64,000 nucleotides of DNA from Robinsoniella peoriensis (GTDB lineage: Bacteria > Bacillota > Clostridia > Lachnospirales > Lachnospiraceae): the NCBI RefSeq assembly GCF_042680125.1, contig NZ_JBHTNY010000015.1; one strand, written 5' to 3'. A model generated the notes under the pieces. The model was not told the origin of the DNA. It worked only from the letters and a program-made list of their open reading frames with translations, and searched no databases. Position numbers and translations under genes: made by a program. Below, in pieces: positions 20,201 to 27,843 of the stretch (the first letter of the stretch is position 1; each line of letters starts with the position of its first letter).

Positions 20201-20512
20201 GAAGGAACCGCTACCATAACTGTGAAAACAAGCAATGGTAAAAAGGCAATTTGTAAGATAACCGTTAGAAAAGCACCGGTAAAGCTTACCTTAAATGAAA
20301 AGAGTAAAACATTAAAGGCAGGCAGGACATTTGCATTAAAAGCAAAACGTTCCAGCAAAAGTGCAGGCAAGATTACCTATATAAGCAGTAATCATAAAAT
20401 TGCAACGGTCAATTCCAAGGGTGTAATTAAAGCAGTAAAAAAAGGTCAGACAATCGTTACTGCTAAATTATACAATGGCAAATCAGCACAAATTAAGATA
20501 ACCGTAAAATAA
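14282..20512 (+). CDS. Giant secreted GH78-type alpha-L-rhamnosidase 3
   Basis: A 2076-residue exoenzyme; ATG preceded by AGGAGG 6 nt upstream; signal peptide to about 29. N-terminal domains differ from genes 1, 2 and 4: WIW-start beta domain, then a jelly-roll (about 237-426) with NNFYMPQ, then the alpha/alpha barrel. Catalytic motif is the DCPDRERAQWWGD variant (Asp606, Glu611, Asp618) with base candidate Glu871 (TLWEFW), so it belongs to a different GH78 branch. Downstream: two InlB-B-like repeats (1020-1195), F5/8 type C (1200-1360), one FIVAR (1362-1440), a 135-residue module of unknown type starting ITLVDEVNG (1440-1575), Big_2, Fn3-like, Ig-like (GTISLSGTAKEGE) and three Lys-rich Big_2 repeats. 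The unknown module also occurs in gene 4. Substrate specificity cannot be read from sequence. Confidence 0.87.
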   Translation: MRGWKRFISGILTMVLMITSILPMTVTAAENLTPGHEFTADWIWSNDAREAGQWMSFRKTFDLEKVPEKVEAYIAADSKYWLWINGEMAVFEGMVKTGPNRSDMYYDKEDIAKFLKEGKNTIAVQVVYFGKSGYGFKDSGKPGFLFDADFGEGALKEGTKIVSDTSWKAVKDPAYGKHDMDSNYRLAEPNIMYDANAELTGWQGTEFNDSKWENAVIQAKAGEAPYNDLWERPIPQLKVDDVVRYTADGTDGTGTWKEEYIDSSANDVFTALELPDEYNVSLTFMVDPLSTTGSNAPFAGSMGLAVNMKDDNNFYMPQVSMADLNGMQSKDYANYKPHIHINGGWDVKGPYDISSLIPGDKRFNTKHTMTVSVDANGFDATVDGAVMERVNTTALKGGSIGFRNDNMEKVRIYSLEVKSADNSTVLFKDNFAKDKLGKRMTQFKKLSGAVDPQIKEDENGDHYLSQTNAIIQAGTVKLGEGVKRYTIRNATNLQGTPYLKVKSAAGKRIDMYTDTWKEPAGNGNSVRHAYITKDGEQEFEALGWVNGYDVYFEIPESVEVLELGFRPSTYNTEPVGSFTSEDEDLNLLYKKSYDTLLVTMRDNYMDCPDRERAQWWGDAVNEMQMAFYAMDSNAGLLYKKALNQVLGWKNAAGQLPTTAPNGIDAISELPMQALAGVMSFWQYYMYSGDAQPMTDGYDSLLAYLKLWSLESDGFVSHRGGTWDWMDWGNNPDGKIIEQEWYYIAAQSVLNMAQTLGKPAADIEFLEDRMYSIKSKFDKAFWDKSKNAYYRSTGSGKADDRANALAVYAGLAPSGRYADIEKLLETQMESSPYMEKYVLEALYMMGYDDEAMARTKTRYKEMIQDEFPTLWEFWDKNAGTRNHAWSGGPLTMMYMFNAGITPLTPAYESFQVRPQTAGLKDINAEIPSPNGDIAVTVKETDTDTTLGVTVPEGSKSADIYVPRIEGKQTMIQLGDQTIYADGSVLDLPDGVTYKDEDNEYVAFTVESGTYSFVSSEYTGEEKEQYDVNVKVVGQGTIQVNGADITVPYQSQVNKGEKVTVTAAPAEGWVIQKITGTYPEIISDENSKVPYTKEITVDRNVNFTAVFTEIPKERHVLTVDANGLEYAANVKINGVEKRIPFAGAFKEGQEVTIEAEVLLPLNYEFSGWSTETGTTDGNTTTVTIGREDVDVSFELTEKVEKITPVIVTVADKPEGGGSWDKSNLVDGQRISTNESNGFTSQTYSTKDISKDPHNIVLDLGEVKSVNQVALFPRTNAAAGDNLSCAFPECFKIYVSTDNKNWQLVRSVVDQPNPRFKEQVYSFASHDARYIKIITTRLGDVATDEGSPTNFRVQLAEIEVYSNPEVTLPSKDALINVLKEADDVRKTEKYLEATLATQEIFNEAYNTAQVVLEEEDADADKVNGAEQGMRNAIDGLIPAPKPITLVDEVNGISIYAEAGVLPDNVELRTAMIEAGHEKNETVAEAMKDVTDEFTAFEITLWADNVELTLGENHVTAAMKVPAGYDTGKLALFYVSGDGEKTELSFTYTDSNKTDIRFQADLLGSYVLADGAGEGGDLATLSTIKASALKPSMLWDETTKVSQIMAYDTRGQIVDLTNAVITYDTSNGNVATVDETGLITAKNTGTAKIFVNVTLDEMQASGYVRVTSAEPQIINPVKAEAGKDSITLQTADGYEYALWTGNTGLVFTENPVFTGLNPATEYIFYQRIAANENHTAGNLSEALSITTDKEMMTGTISLSGTAKEGETLTVNTSGIQNPKNLVYVWKRGDQGIQGANGTSYKLTKSDVGQKISVVVTSEIMAGIFTATTTEAVKPAEVSVTGVTLDKTSMTLEKGKSAVLNAAVVPANATNQAVTFKSSKTSVVTVSQSGKVSAKKAGTAVITAVSANGKTAVCKVTVTQRPTGVKLNRTSKILGVKETYTLKPTLKPSYASNKKYTWTSSNKKVVKVNSKGKLTAVKEGTATITVKTSNGKKAICKITVRKAPVKLTLNEKSKTLKAGRTFALKAKRSSKSAGKITYISSNHKIATVNSKGVIKAVKKGQTIVTAKLYNGKSAQIKITVK

Positions 20513-20643
20513 CAGGAAACGGGGTTTGGCTGTGCAATTTAAGGAACGCAGTCCCACTACGCAACTGAAATTCAAAAAGAAGAGGAGGTGATAGTCACAT
20601 AAATAAATTTATTTCACGAAGATAAGTAAAGAAGGAGAAAAAA

Positions 20644-23600
20644 ATGAAGAAAAAGAATAAATGGATATCGCTTATATTAGCTATCGCAATGGTTATCACG
20701 TCCTTAATGCCCGCGACGGCATTGACAGCAATGGCTGCAGAAGGCAACACCGCAATTAGAGAACTGATGGTAGATAACGTAGTTAACCCGGTAGGGATTG
20801 ATAATACTGCACCAAGATTTTCATGGAAAATGGATTCAACGGTACAGGGACAGGTACAGACCGCTTATCAGATCGAAGTATCTGAACTTGGCGGAACTCA
20901 GGTATGGAATACTGGTAAAGTAGTGAGTGATAAAGCAGTGGACATTATTTATGAAGGAAATCCGCTGACATCCTCCACAACTTACCAGTGGCATGTAACC
21001 GTATGGGATAAAGACGACAACGAAATAGCATCCGGTAATGCTACCTTCGAGATGGGTCTGTTGGAAGAAGATGCATTTAACGATGTAAACTGGATTCGTA
21101 TGCCGAAAAATGGCGATCCGGATCCGGATGCACCGGAACCTGAAATTGATAAAAGCGTTTATACAATTGAAACAAATTTACAATTTAAAGATGCAGTGGG
21201 TGTAGTATTTGCAGCAAAGGATAATTCCCATTTCTATATGTGGCAGTTAAATAATAATATGGAACAGGGTATTAAGGGAAGCTGGCTTCGTCCTCATGTA
21301 TGGAACGGCGTTGGGGGAACGTTTAATCCCGAAAACATTAAAGATTATAACGGATATCAGTTAAAAGAAGAACTTAAAAATAATACAGATTATAATCTTA
21401 AGCTGATAGTAAATACAACTACTCATATAGTGGAAACATATGTTAATAATGAATTAGTAAATTCGTTAGACTGTAAAGATGCAGATTTATCATATGGTAA
21501 AATCGGTTTTCGTCAGGCTACCAATCCGGCAGGCGGATTTAAAGAACAGGTATGGGCTGATGATATTAAGGTAACTGCAAATGACGGAACAATTATGTTT
21601 TATCAGGATTTCTCCCTGGAAAATGATACACAGTTTGATGGCGGTGTTGTAGAAAACGGCAAACTTTATTTAACCTATGGTGATGGACAGGGGGATAAAG
21701 TATTTTTTAGCAGGGATAGTTCAATGTACTACCGTTTTGACACTGATTTTACCATTAAATCCGGTAAAGCAGGTATCATCTATGGATCAAACGTGGAAGG
21801 AACCCAGTACTATTATTCACAGTTAAATCCGAATTATAAAACAGGTCACGCAGTTGTACAGCATATGAGAGAAGCAGGTGGAAGAAAATACGAATTTGAT
21901 CATGGAGATATCAAAAATGTATCCAAAGAAGATATGGTGAATAAAAAACATCACTTCACTCTCACATGTACGAATAAACAGGAAGTGCGGATCTATATCG
22001 ATGGTGTAGAAGCAAAATATCATGACAAACTAGATAAGTTCCAGTTTGATGGAAAGCTTGGTTTTAACAATGATGCAGGTGATGATGTAGTTTATGAAAA
22101 TATCATTGTAAAAGTTGCAGGAATGCCTAAAGTATTCACAGATTCCAGTACGCAGGAAAATATTTTTGACAATGGGACTGTGGAAAACGGAGGATTACAC
22201 ATTACCGGCGAAACTACCGCTTTAATAAATAATGCACTTAGCGGAAAACCAGAGCCGGAACCAGAACCCGATGCACCGGTACATTACACTGTAGAATCCG
22301 ATATCACCGTAACCAGCGATTCTGCAGGCATTGTCTTCTCAGCATCCGACAGCAGCAATATGTTCATGTGGCAGATTAACGGGTCAGACCATAAAGGAAA
22401 ATTATACTTAAGACCTCATATCTGGGAGAATGGTACACCACATTATGACAAGTATGAAAAAGATATTAGCAGTTTCTTTGATTATAATACAGAAATTCTG
22501 AACAAAGAAGTTCATGTAAAAATTGAAGTAACTAATCAGGAAATCAAGACATTTATCAATGACCAGCTGGTAGATACTTTCGAAGTAACTGCGGCAACGC
22601 CGGGAAAAGTAATTGACGGAAGAGTTGGTTTCCGCTCAGGAACAGCAACAGAAAAATTTATGGCGGACAATCTGAAAGTGACTGTCTTTGAAGAAGGCGG
22701 ACCCGAAGAAGGAACATTGAAACTGTCTTATGATTTTGATGATGGCATAAATCCATTTGGAGGAAGTGCAGGTCAGGCAAGTTCAGGTTCATTTAAAGAC
22801 GGCAAATTTGTTGTAAAAGGAAATGCAGGTGTACTTCTGACAAAAGATTATTCCAATCTGGGAATGCCAATGTTCAGAAAAACATTTGAAACAGAGGACC
22901 AAGAAATTGTAAGTGCAAAAGTATATGCATCTTCACTGGGTGTATATGATCTGTATGTGAACGGAACCAGAGTAGGACGTCCGGATGAAAACGGTGAAAC
23001 GATCTATGATGAAATGAAGCCGGGCTGGACAGATTATAATGAAAGAGTATTATATTACTCTCATGACGTTACAGATTTAATGAAAAAGGGCGGGGAAAAT
23101 GTTATTCTGGCACAGGTAGGAACCGGTTGGTGGACAGGAAGAATTTCCTACAATACCTATGGAACCAAGGATATGGCATTTCTGGCTAAGACAATCATTA
23201 CTTACAGCGATGGAACAAAGAAAGTCTTAAACACAGACAGTTCCTGGAAAACAAGTAAAGAAGGCGTAATCCGTGAAGCAGATATCTGGGATGGAGAAAC
23301 CTATGATGCAAATTACCCAAGTGCGGCTTTAATGTCTACTTCAGATTATACAGAAGATGATAGCTGGAGCAAAGTAAGTTATGACACAAACTTTGGCGGA
23401 GTGATTTCTGCACAGGTAGGACAGACAATTCAGGTTCGGAAAGAACTGGAACGTACCCCGGTTACTACAAGTGTATACCAGGGAAGCAAAGACAATGGTT
23501 CTGATTACGGTGTTGTAAATGTAATCAAAGATGATTACAATGCCGATGATGTAATTGAACTGAAAAAAGGCCAGACAGTAGTATATGATTTAGGACAGAA

Positions 23601-26600
23601 TATGGTAGGATGGCCAAATATCACAGTAAAAGCACCAAAAGATGCACAGATCAGCATGCATTTTGCAGAAATGTTAAATGACAGCGGTAAAACTTCCAGA
23701 GGAAATGACGGTCCGGAAGGAAGCCTTTATATGGCAAACTACAGATCAGCTGCATCCACATCCATTTATATTGCGAAAGGTGACGAAAAAGAAAGCTATC
23801 GTCCGACATTCAGCTTTTATGGATTCCGTTATGTATCTATTTCGGCAGATGCTGATATTACAATTGACAGCTTCCGGGCAGAAGTCCTGGGTTCGGCTAT
23901 TCCGGAAACGGGTAGTCTGGAGACAAGCAATTCATCCGTAAACCAGTTAATCAGCAATACACTCTGGGGACAGAGAAGTAACTACTTAAGTGTGCCTACA
24001 GACTGCCCGCAGAGAGATGAACGTCTTGGTTGGTCAGGTGATACACAGGTATTTATCGGGGCGGCATCTTACAATGCAAATGTTGCAGGTTTCTTTAATA
24101 AATGGGGACAGGATGCAAGAGACAGCCAGACAAGTGTTGGACAGTATACCGATACAATTCCAAGATCTGCAGCAGTAGGTGCAGGTAATGCAGCTTGGGG
24201 AGATGCCGGAATTATCGTTCCTTATACCATGTTTAAGATGTATGGGGATACACAGATCATCTCTCAGATGTACGATTCTATGGAAAAATACATGAACTGG
24301 CTTAACAGCAGAGGTTTTGAGGGTGCAGGAACTGCTTATTGTGACTGGCTGGCTCCAAATGAACAGGACAACCAGGGTATTATCAGAAATCTGATCGCAT
24401 GTGCTTACTACGCATATGATACTCAGTTAATGGCTGAAATGTCAGATGCTATCGGAGAAACACAGAAAGCAGAGGCATACAGAGCAAGATTTAATGAAAT
24501 TAAAGACCATTTCCAGGAAAAATATATTAATAACGATGGTACTTTAGCAGCTGGTGCAGATACGCAGACAGGATATTTAATCACTTTAAAAGTAGGTCTG
24601 TTTAAAGATGATGACCAGAAGCAGGCAGCAACAGATATTCTGGTTAATAAGATTAAAGCTAACGGAAATAAGCTTGGTACCGGATTTGTTGGTACTGCTA
24701 TGCTGAATCAGACGCTTACAGAAGTTGGTGCTGTTGATATGGCATACACCCTGTTACTCCAGAGGGACAATCCATCCTGGATGTACAGTATTGATCAGGG
24801 AGCAACAACAATTTGGGAACGTTGGAATTCCTATACAAAGGAAAACGGATTCGGACCGGTTGATATGAACTCCTTCAATCATTATTCTTATGGCGCTATT
24901 GTAGAGTGGATGTACAGTGATATGCTGGGAATCAAAGCAGATGAAGATCAGCCGGGATTCAAGCACATCATATTAAAACCACAGCCGGACAGAAGAGCAG
25001 ACGAGGATATTCCTGCAAATCAGGAACGGATTACCTGGGTAAAAGGATCTTATGATTCCGCTTATGGAATGATTGACGCAGAATGGAATTGGTCGGAAGA
25101 TGGATTTAACTATACGGCAGCAATTCCTGCCAATACTACAGCAACCGCTTATATTCCAGTTGAAAAAGATATGGAAGTTACGGTAAATGGCATTCCGGCA
25201 GATGAGTTTGAGAAAGAAAAAGATGGCATTAAATATGTGGATACAGTAGAAGGAAATGCAGTATTTGAAATTACGGCAGGAACCTATGAATTTAAAACCG
25301 CATACAAAGAAGCAGCAGACAAGACAGAATTAAAGAAAGTAATTCAGGATGCAAAAGATTTAAAAGAAACAGACACATATAAAAATGCAACAATGAACTC
25401 CCGGGAAGACTTTGATACCGCATTGGCAGCAGCAGAGAAAGTTTTAAAAAATGGAAAAGCAACTGCTGAGGAAATAACCAAAGCAATAGAAGCTCTGTCC
25501 AAAGCAGCAGAGGGTCTGACAGCAGAGGAACAGCCGGCAGATAAGACTGAGCTGGAAAAGACAATGAAAGCAGCCAATGATATGATGGGAACAGACAAGT
25601 ATCAGACAGCTTCCAAGGAAACAAAAGATGCCTTTGACATTGCTTTTAAGGCAGCACAGGATATGTTCCTGAAAGAAGATGCATCAGAGGAAGAAATTGC
25701 AGATGCCATCGCTGTTCTACTTAAAGCAATGGAAGAACTGCAGCCGGAAGAACCCCCGGTTGTATTGCCACAGATTCTTACTGACGAAGCTAACGGGGTT
25801 ACTCTAACAGCTGAGACCGAAACATGGCCGGGAGATACACAGCTTAAGGTAGAAAGAGTGGAAAGCGGAAGCAGACAGGATCTGGTAGCAGAAGCATTAA
25901 AAGATGTCACCAGAGAATTTACAATACTTGATATCTCATTAATTTCTGACCAGGGAGAGGTATCTCTGGATGGAAAAGAAGTAAAATCAGTAATGAGAAT
26001 ACCGGAATACTATGATGCAGATCAGCTTGCATTGTACTATGTATCAGAGGATGGCGTAAAAACAGAGCAGCCGTTTACGTTTACAGATGAAAGCAAGACA
26101 GAGGTTACCTTTACAACAAGCACCTTAGGATTACTTGTATGGGCTGACTTACGACTTGTACCAGATGAAAACGGACTTCAGGTTGTATTTGAAAAAACCA
26201 ATATGCTTTGGGATGAAACATCCAGAATCCTGGGGATTTCAATGAAAGATGAGGCTGGAGAAACCATTGATTTGACGAATGAAACATTTTTTGTTGAATC
26301 TGACGATGAAAATGTTGCAAAAGTGGATGAAAATGGTATAATTAATGCAAGGAATGCAGGAAAGGCAAATATTACCGTTAAATTGACATATAATGAGGTA
26401 GAATATACCAATGTTACTTCAATAACGGTCAGTGAAATTTACCCGTTAAAGCCTGCGGCAGCAAAGGTTACAGCAGACAGTATTACATTAAAGACCATAT
26501 CCGGTTATGAGTATGCAATGCAGACCGGCGATCAGGAATTAGTATTTGGTAATTCAGCAGTATTTACAGGCTTACAGCCGAATACGGTTTATTGTTTCTA

Positions 26601-27669
26601 TCAGAGAATTGCAGCTACGGATACACATGAAGCAGGAAGGCCGGGTAAAGTACTTGAGGTTTCCACAGACAAGGATACTTTAAGAGGTGTTATTGTAATT
26701 AAGGGAACCGTAAAAGAAGGACAAACTCTTACATTGGATATCACAGGAGTTCAGAATGCAGACAAACTGTCAATCAGTTGGATGCGTGGTAATCAGGTGA
26801 TTGACGGGGCTATTGGTACAAGCTATAAGCTTACGAAATTAGATGTGGGTTATCCGATTACAGCGGTTGTATCAGCAGAGAATTTAAATGGAACGTTATC
26901 TGCAGCAACCCAGGATAAAGTAGCGCCACAGGAAGTATTCGCGGCAAAAGTATCCCTGAATAAATCCGAACTTTCTATTAAGAAAGGCAAAAAATATACA
27001 TTTAAGACCAGTATTGAACCTTCGAATACTACAAATAAGAAGCTTACCTGGAAGAGCAGCAGCACATCGGTCCTGACTGTTGATAAGAACGGAAAGATGA
27101 CTGCTAAGAAATCAGGAAGAGCTACGGTAACAGTTACAACAGCAAACGGCAGGAAAGCATCCTGTAAAGTAACCGTTACCCAGTCAGTTGATAAAATCAA
27201 ACTGAATAGAAAGACAAAGACTTTAGGTGTTCAGGAAACATATACCTTAAAGAGCACGCTGGTTCCAAAATATGCGAAAACAAGTAAGATTACATGGTCA
27301 AGCAGCAATAAGAAAGTTGCATCAGTTAATTCCAGAGGTAAGATTACAGCTAAGAAAACAGGGACGGCAACAATCACGGTACGTACCGCAAACGGCAAAA
27401 CTGCAGAGTGTAAGATAACGGTAAAAAATAAACCAAAATCAATAAAACTCAGTGCTTCAATTAAAAACCTGAAACCTGGTAAAACATTAAAATTAAAAGT
27501 GACACGTTCCAGCGGAAGCGCAGGAAAAGTAACATTTACATCCACGAATGAAGATGTGGCAACTGTTAGTTCTTCCGGTAAAGTAAAAGCTTTGAAAAAG
27601 GGAAAAACAACAATTAAAGCAAAGACTTATAATGGAAAATCAGATACAATCATTATTCGTGTAAAATAA
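20644..27669 (+). CDS. Giant secreted GH78 alpha-L-rhamnosidase 4 (three CBM67-like domains)
   Basis: The longest gene in the window, 2341 residues. The ATG has AAGGAG 7 nt upstream. Signal peptide with KKKNK n-region and cleavage near AMAAEG (about 33). An Ig-like N domain is followed by three consecutive jelly-roll segments (about 160-330, 330-500, 500-700). The first and third carry FYMWQ/FMWQ plus LRPH, as in CBM67-type inserts; the second is more diverged. Bac_rhamnosid_N, Bac_rhamnosid, barrel and C domain follow. The motif is canonical, TDCPQRDERLGWSGD (Asp1120, Glu1126, Asp1133), with base Glu1392 in GATTIWERW. Then two FIVAR repeats (1555-1700), the unknown module shared with gene 3 (1705-1840), Big_2, Fn3-like, Ig-like and three basic Big_2 repeats. 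There is no F5/8C module. Multiple binding domains suggest tight adhesion to a rhamnose-rich polymer. Confidence 0.92.
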   Translation: MKKKNKWISLILAIAMVITSLMPATALTAMAAEGNTAIRELMVDNVVNPVGIDNTAPRFSWKMDSTVQGQVQTAYQIEVSELGGTQVWNTGKVVSDKAVDIIYEGNPLTSSTTYQWHVTVWDKDDNEIASGNATFEMGLLEEDAFNDVNWIRMPKNGDPDPDAPEPEIDKSVYTIETNLQFKDAVGVVFAAKDNSHFYMWQLNNNMEQGIKGSWLRPHVWNGVGGTFNPENIKDYNGYQLKEELKNNTDYNLKLIVNTTTHIVETYVNNELVNSLDCKDADLSYGKIGFRQATNPAGGFKEQVWADDIKVTANDGTIMFYQDFSLENDTQFDGGVVENGKLYLTYGDGQGDKVFFSRDSSMYYRFDTDFTIKSGKAGIIYGSNVEGTQYYYSQLNPNYKTGHAVVQHMREAGGRKYEFDHGDIKNVSKEDMVNKKHHFTLTCTNKQEVRIYIDGVEAKYHDKLDKFQFDGKLGFNNDAGDDVVYENIIVKVAGMPKVFTDSSTQENIFDNGTVENGGLHITGETTALINNALSGKPEPEPEPDAPVHYTVESDITVTSDSAGIVFSASDSSNMFMWQINGSDHKGKLYLRPHIWENGTPHYDKYEKDISSFFDYNTEILNKEVHVKIEVTNQEIKTFINDQLVDTFEVTAATPGKVIDGRVGFRSGTATEKFMADNLKVTVFEEGGPEEGTLKLSYDFDDGINPFGGSAGQASSGSFKDGKFVVKGNAGVLLTKDYSNLGMPMFRKTFETEDQEIVSAKVYASSLGVYDLYVNGTRVGRPDENGETIYDEMKPGWTDYNERVLYYSHDVTDLMKKGGENVILAQVGTGWWTGRISYNTYGTKDMAFLAKTIITYSDGTKKVLNTDSSWKTSKEGVIREADIWDGETYDANYPSAALMSTSDYTEDDSWSKVSYDTNFGGVISAQVGQTIQVRKELERTPVTTSVYQGSKDNGSDYGVVNVIKDDYNADDVIELKKGQTVVYDLGQNMVGWPNITVKAPKDAQISMHFAEMLNDSGKTSRGNDGPEGSLYMANYRSAASTSIYIAKGDEKESYRPTFSFYGFRYVSISADADITIDSFRAEVLGSAIPETGSLETSNSSVNQLISNTLWGQRSNYLSVPTDCPQRDERLGWSGDTQVFIGAASYNANVAGFFNKWGQDARDSQTSVGQYTDTIPRSAAVGAGNAAWGDAGIIVPYTMFKMYGDTQIISQMYDSMEKYMNWLNSRGFEGAGTAYCDWLAPNEQDNQGIIRNLIACAYYAYDTQLMAEMSDAIGETQKAEAYRARFNEIKDHFQEKYINNDGTLAAGADTQTGYLITLKVGLFKDDDQKQAATDILVNKIKANGNKLGTGFVGTAMLNQTLTEVGAVDMAYTLLLQRDNPSWMYSIDQGATTIWERWNSYTKENGFGPVDMNSFNHYSYGAIVEWMYSDMLGIKADEDQPGFKHIILKPQPDRRADEDIPANQERITWVKGSYDSAYGMIDAEWNWSEDGFNYTAAIPANTTATAYIPVEKDMEVTVNGIPADEFEKEKDGIKYVDTVEGNAVFEITAGTYEFKTAYKEAADKTELKKVIQDAKDLKETDTYKNATMNSREDFDTALAAAEKVLKNGKATAEEITKAIEALSKAAEGLTAEEQPADKTELEKTMKAANDMMGTDKYQTASKETKDAFDIAFKAAQDMFLKEDASEEEIADAIAVLLKAMEELQPEEPPVVLPQILTDEANGVTLTAETETWPGDTQLKVERVESGSRQDLVAEALKDVTREFTILDISLISDQGEVSLDGKEVKSVMRIPEYYDADQLALYYVSEDGVKTEQPFTFTDESKTEVTFTTSTLGLLVWADLRLVPDENGLQVVFEKTNMLWDETSRILGISMKDEAGETIDLTNETFFVESDDENVAKVDENGIINARNAGKANITVKLTYNEVEYTNVTSITVSEIYPLKPAAAKVTADSITLKTISGYEYAMQTGDQELVFGNSAVFTGLQPNTVYCFYQRIAATDTHEAGRPGKVLEVSTDKDTLRGVIVIKGTVKEGQTLTLDITGVQNADKLSISWMRGNQVIDGAIGTSYKLTKLDVGYPITAVVSAENLNGTLSAATQDKVAPQEVFAAKVSLNKSELSIKKGKKYTFKTSIEPSNTTNKKLTWKSSSTSVLTVDKNGKMTAKKSGRATVTVTTANGRKASCKVTVTQSVDKIKLNRKTKTLGVQETYTLKSTLVPKYAKTSKITWSSSNKKVASVNSRGKITAKKTGTATITVRTANGKTAECKITVKNKPKSIKLSASIKNLKPGKTLKLKVTRSSGSAGKVTFTSTNEDVATVSSSGKVKALKKGKTTIKAKTYNGKSDTIIIRVK

Positions 27670-27691
27670 GTAAATAAGTATAAAACATTTA

Positions 27692-27725
27692 TCTGGGGGA
27701 GGCTTTTCACAGCTTCCCCGGACAG
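27692..27725 (+). terminator. GC-rich hairpin after rhamnosidase 4
   Basis: GGGGAGGCT (27696-27704) pairs with AGCTTCCCC (27711-27719) with one G-T pair, and the stem can extend outward. No T-run follows, so termination is only possible. The rest of the gap to the next gene shows nothing else. Confidence 0.4.
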
Positions 27726-27843
27726 CAAATGAATGCGGCACCAGATCATGTGACAGAAATAGGTCAGAGATGATAAGATGATTTAGACAAGACATCCTAT
27801 GGATCATTTTGAATGAAGCTCAAGGGGGAAAGCAGGATAATAT

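Noticed and set aside
20583..20600. Strong GAGGAGGTGAT ribosome-binding-like sequence resembling that of toxin 3
   Set aside because: The following frame stops after a few codons and no hydrophobic peptide or facing antisense promoter is visible. It may be a decayed toxin start but cannot be supported.
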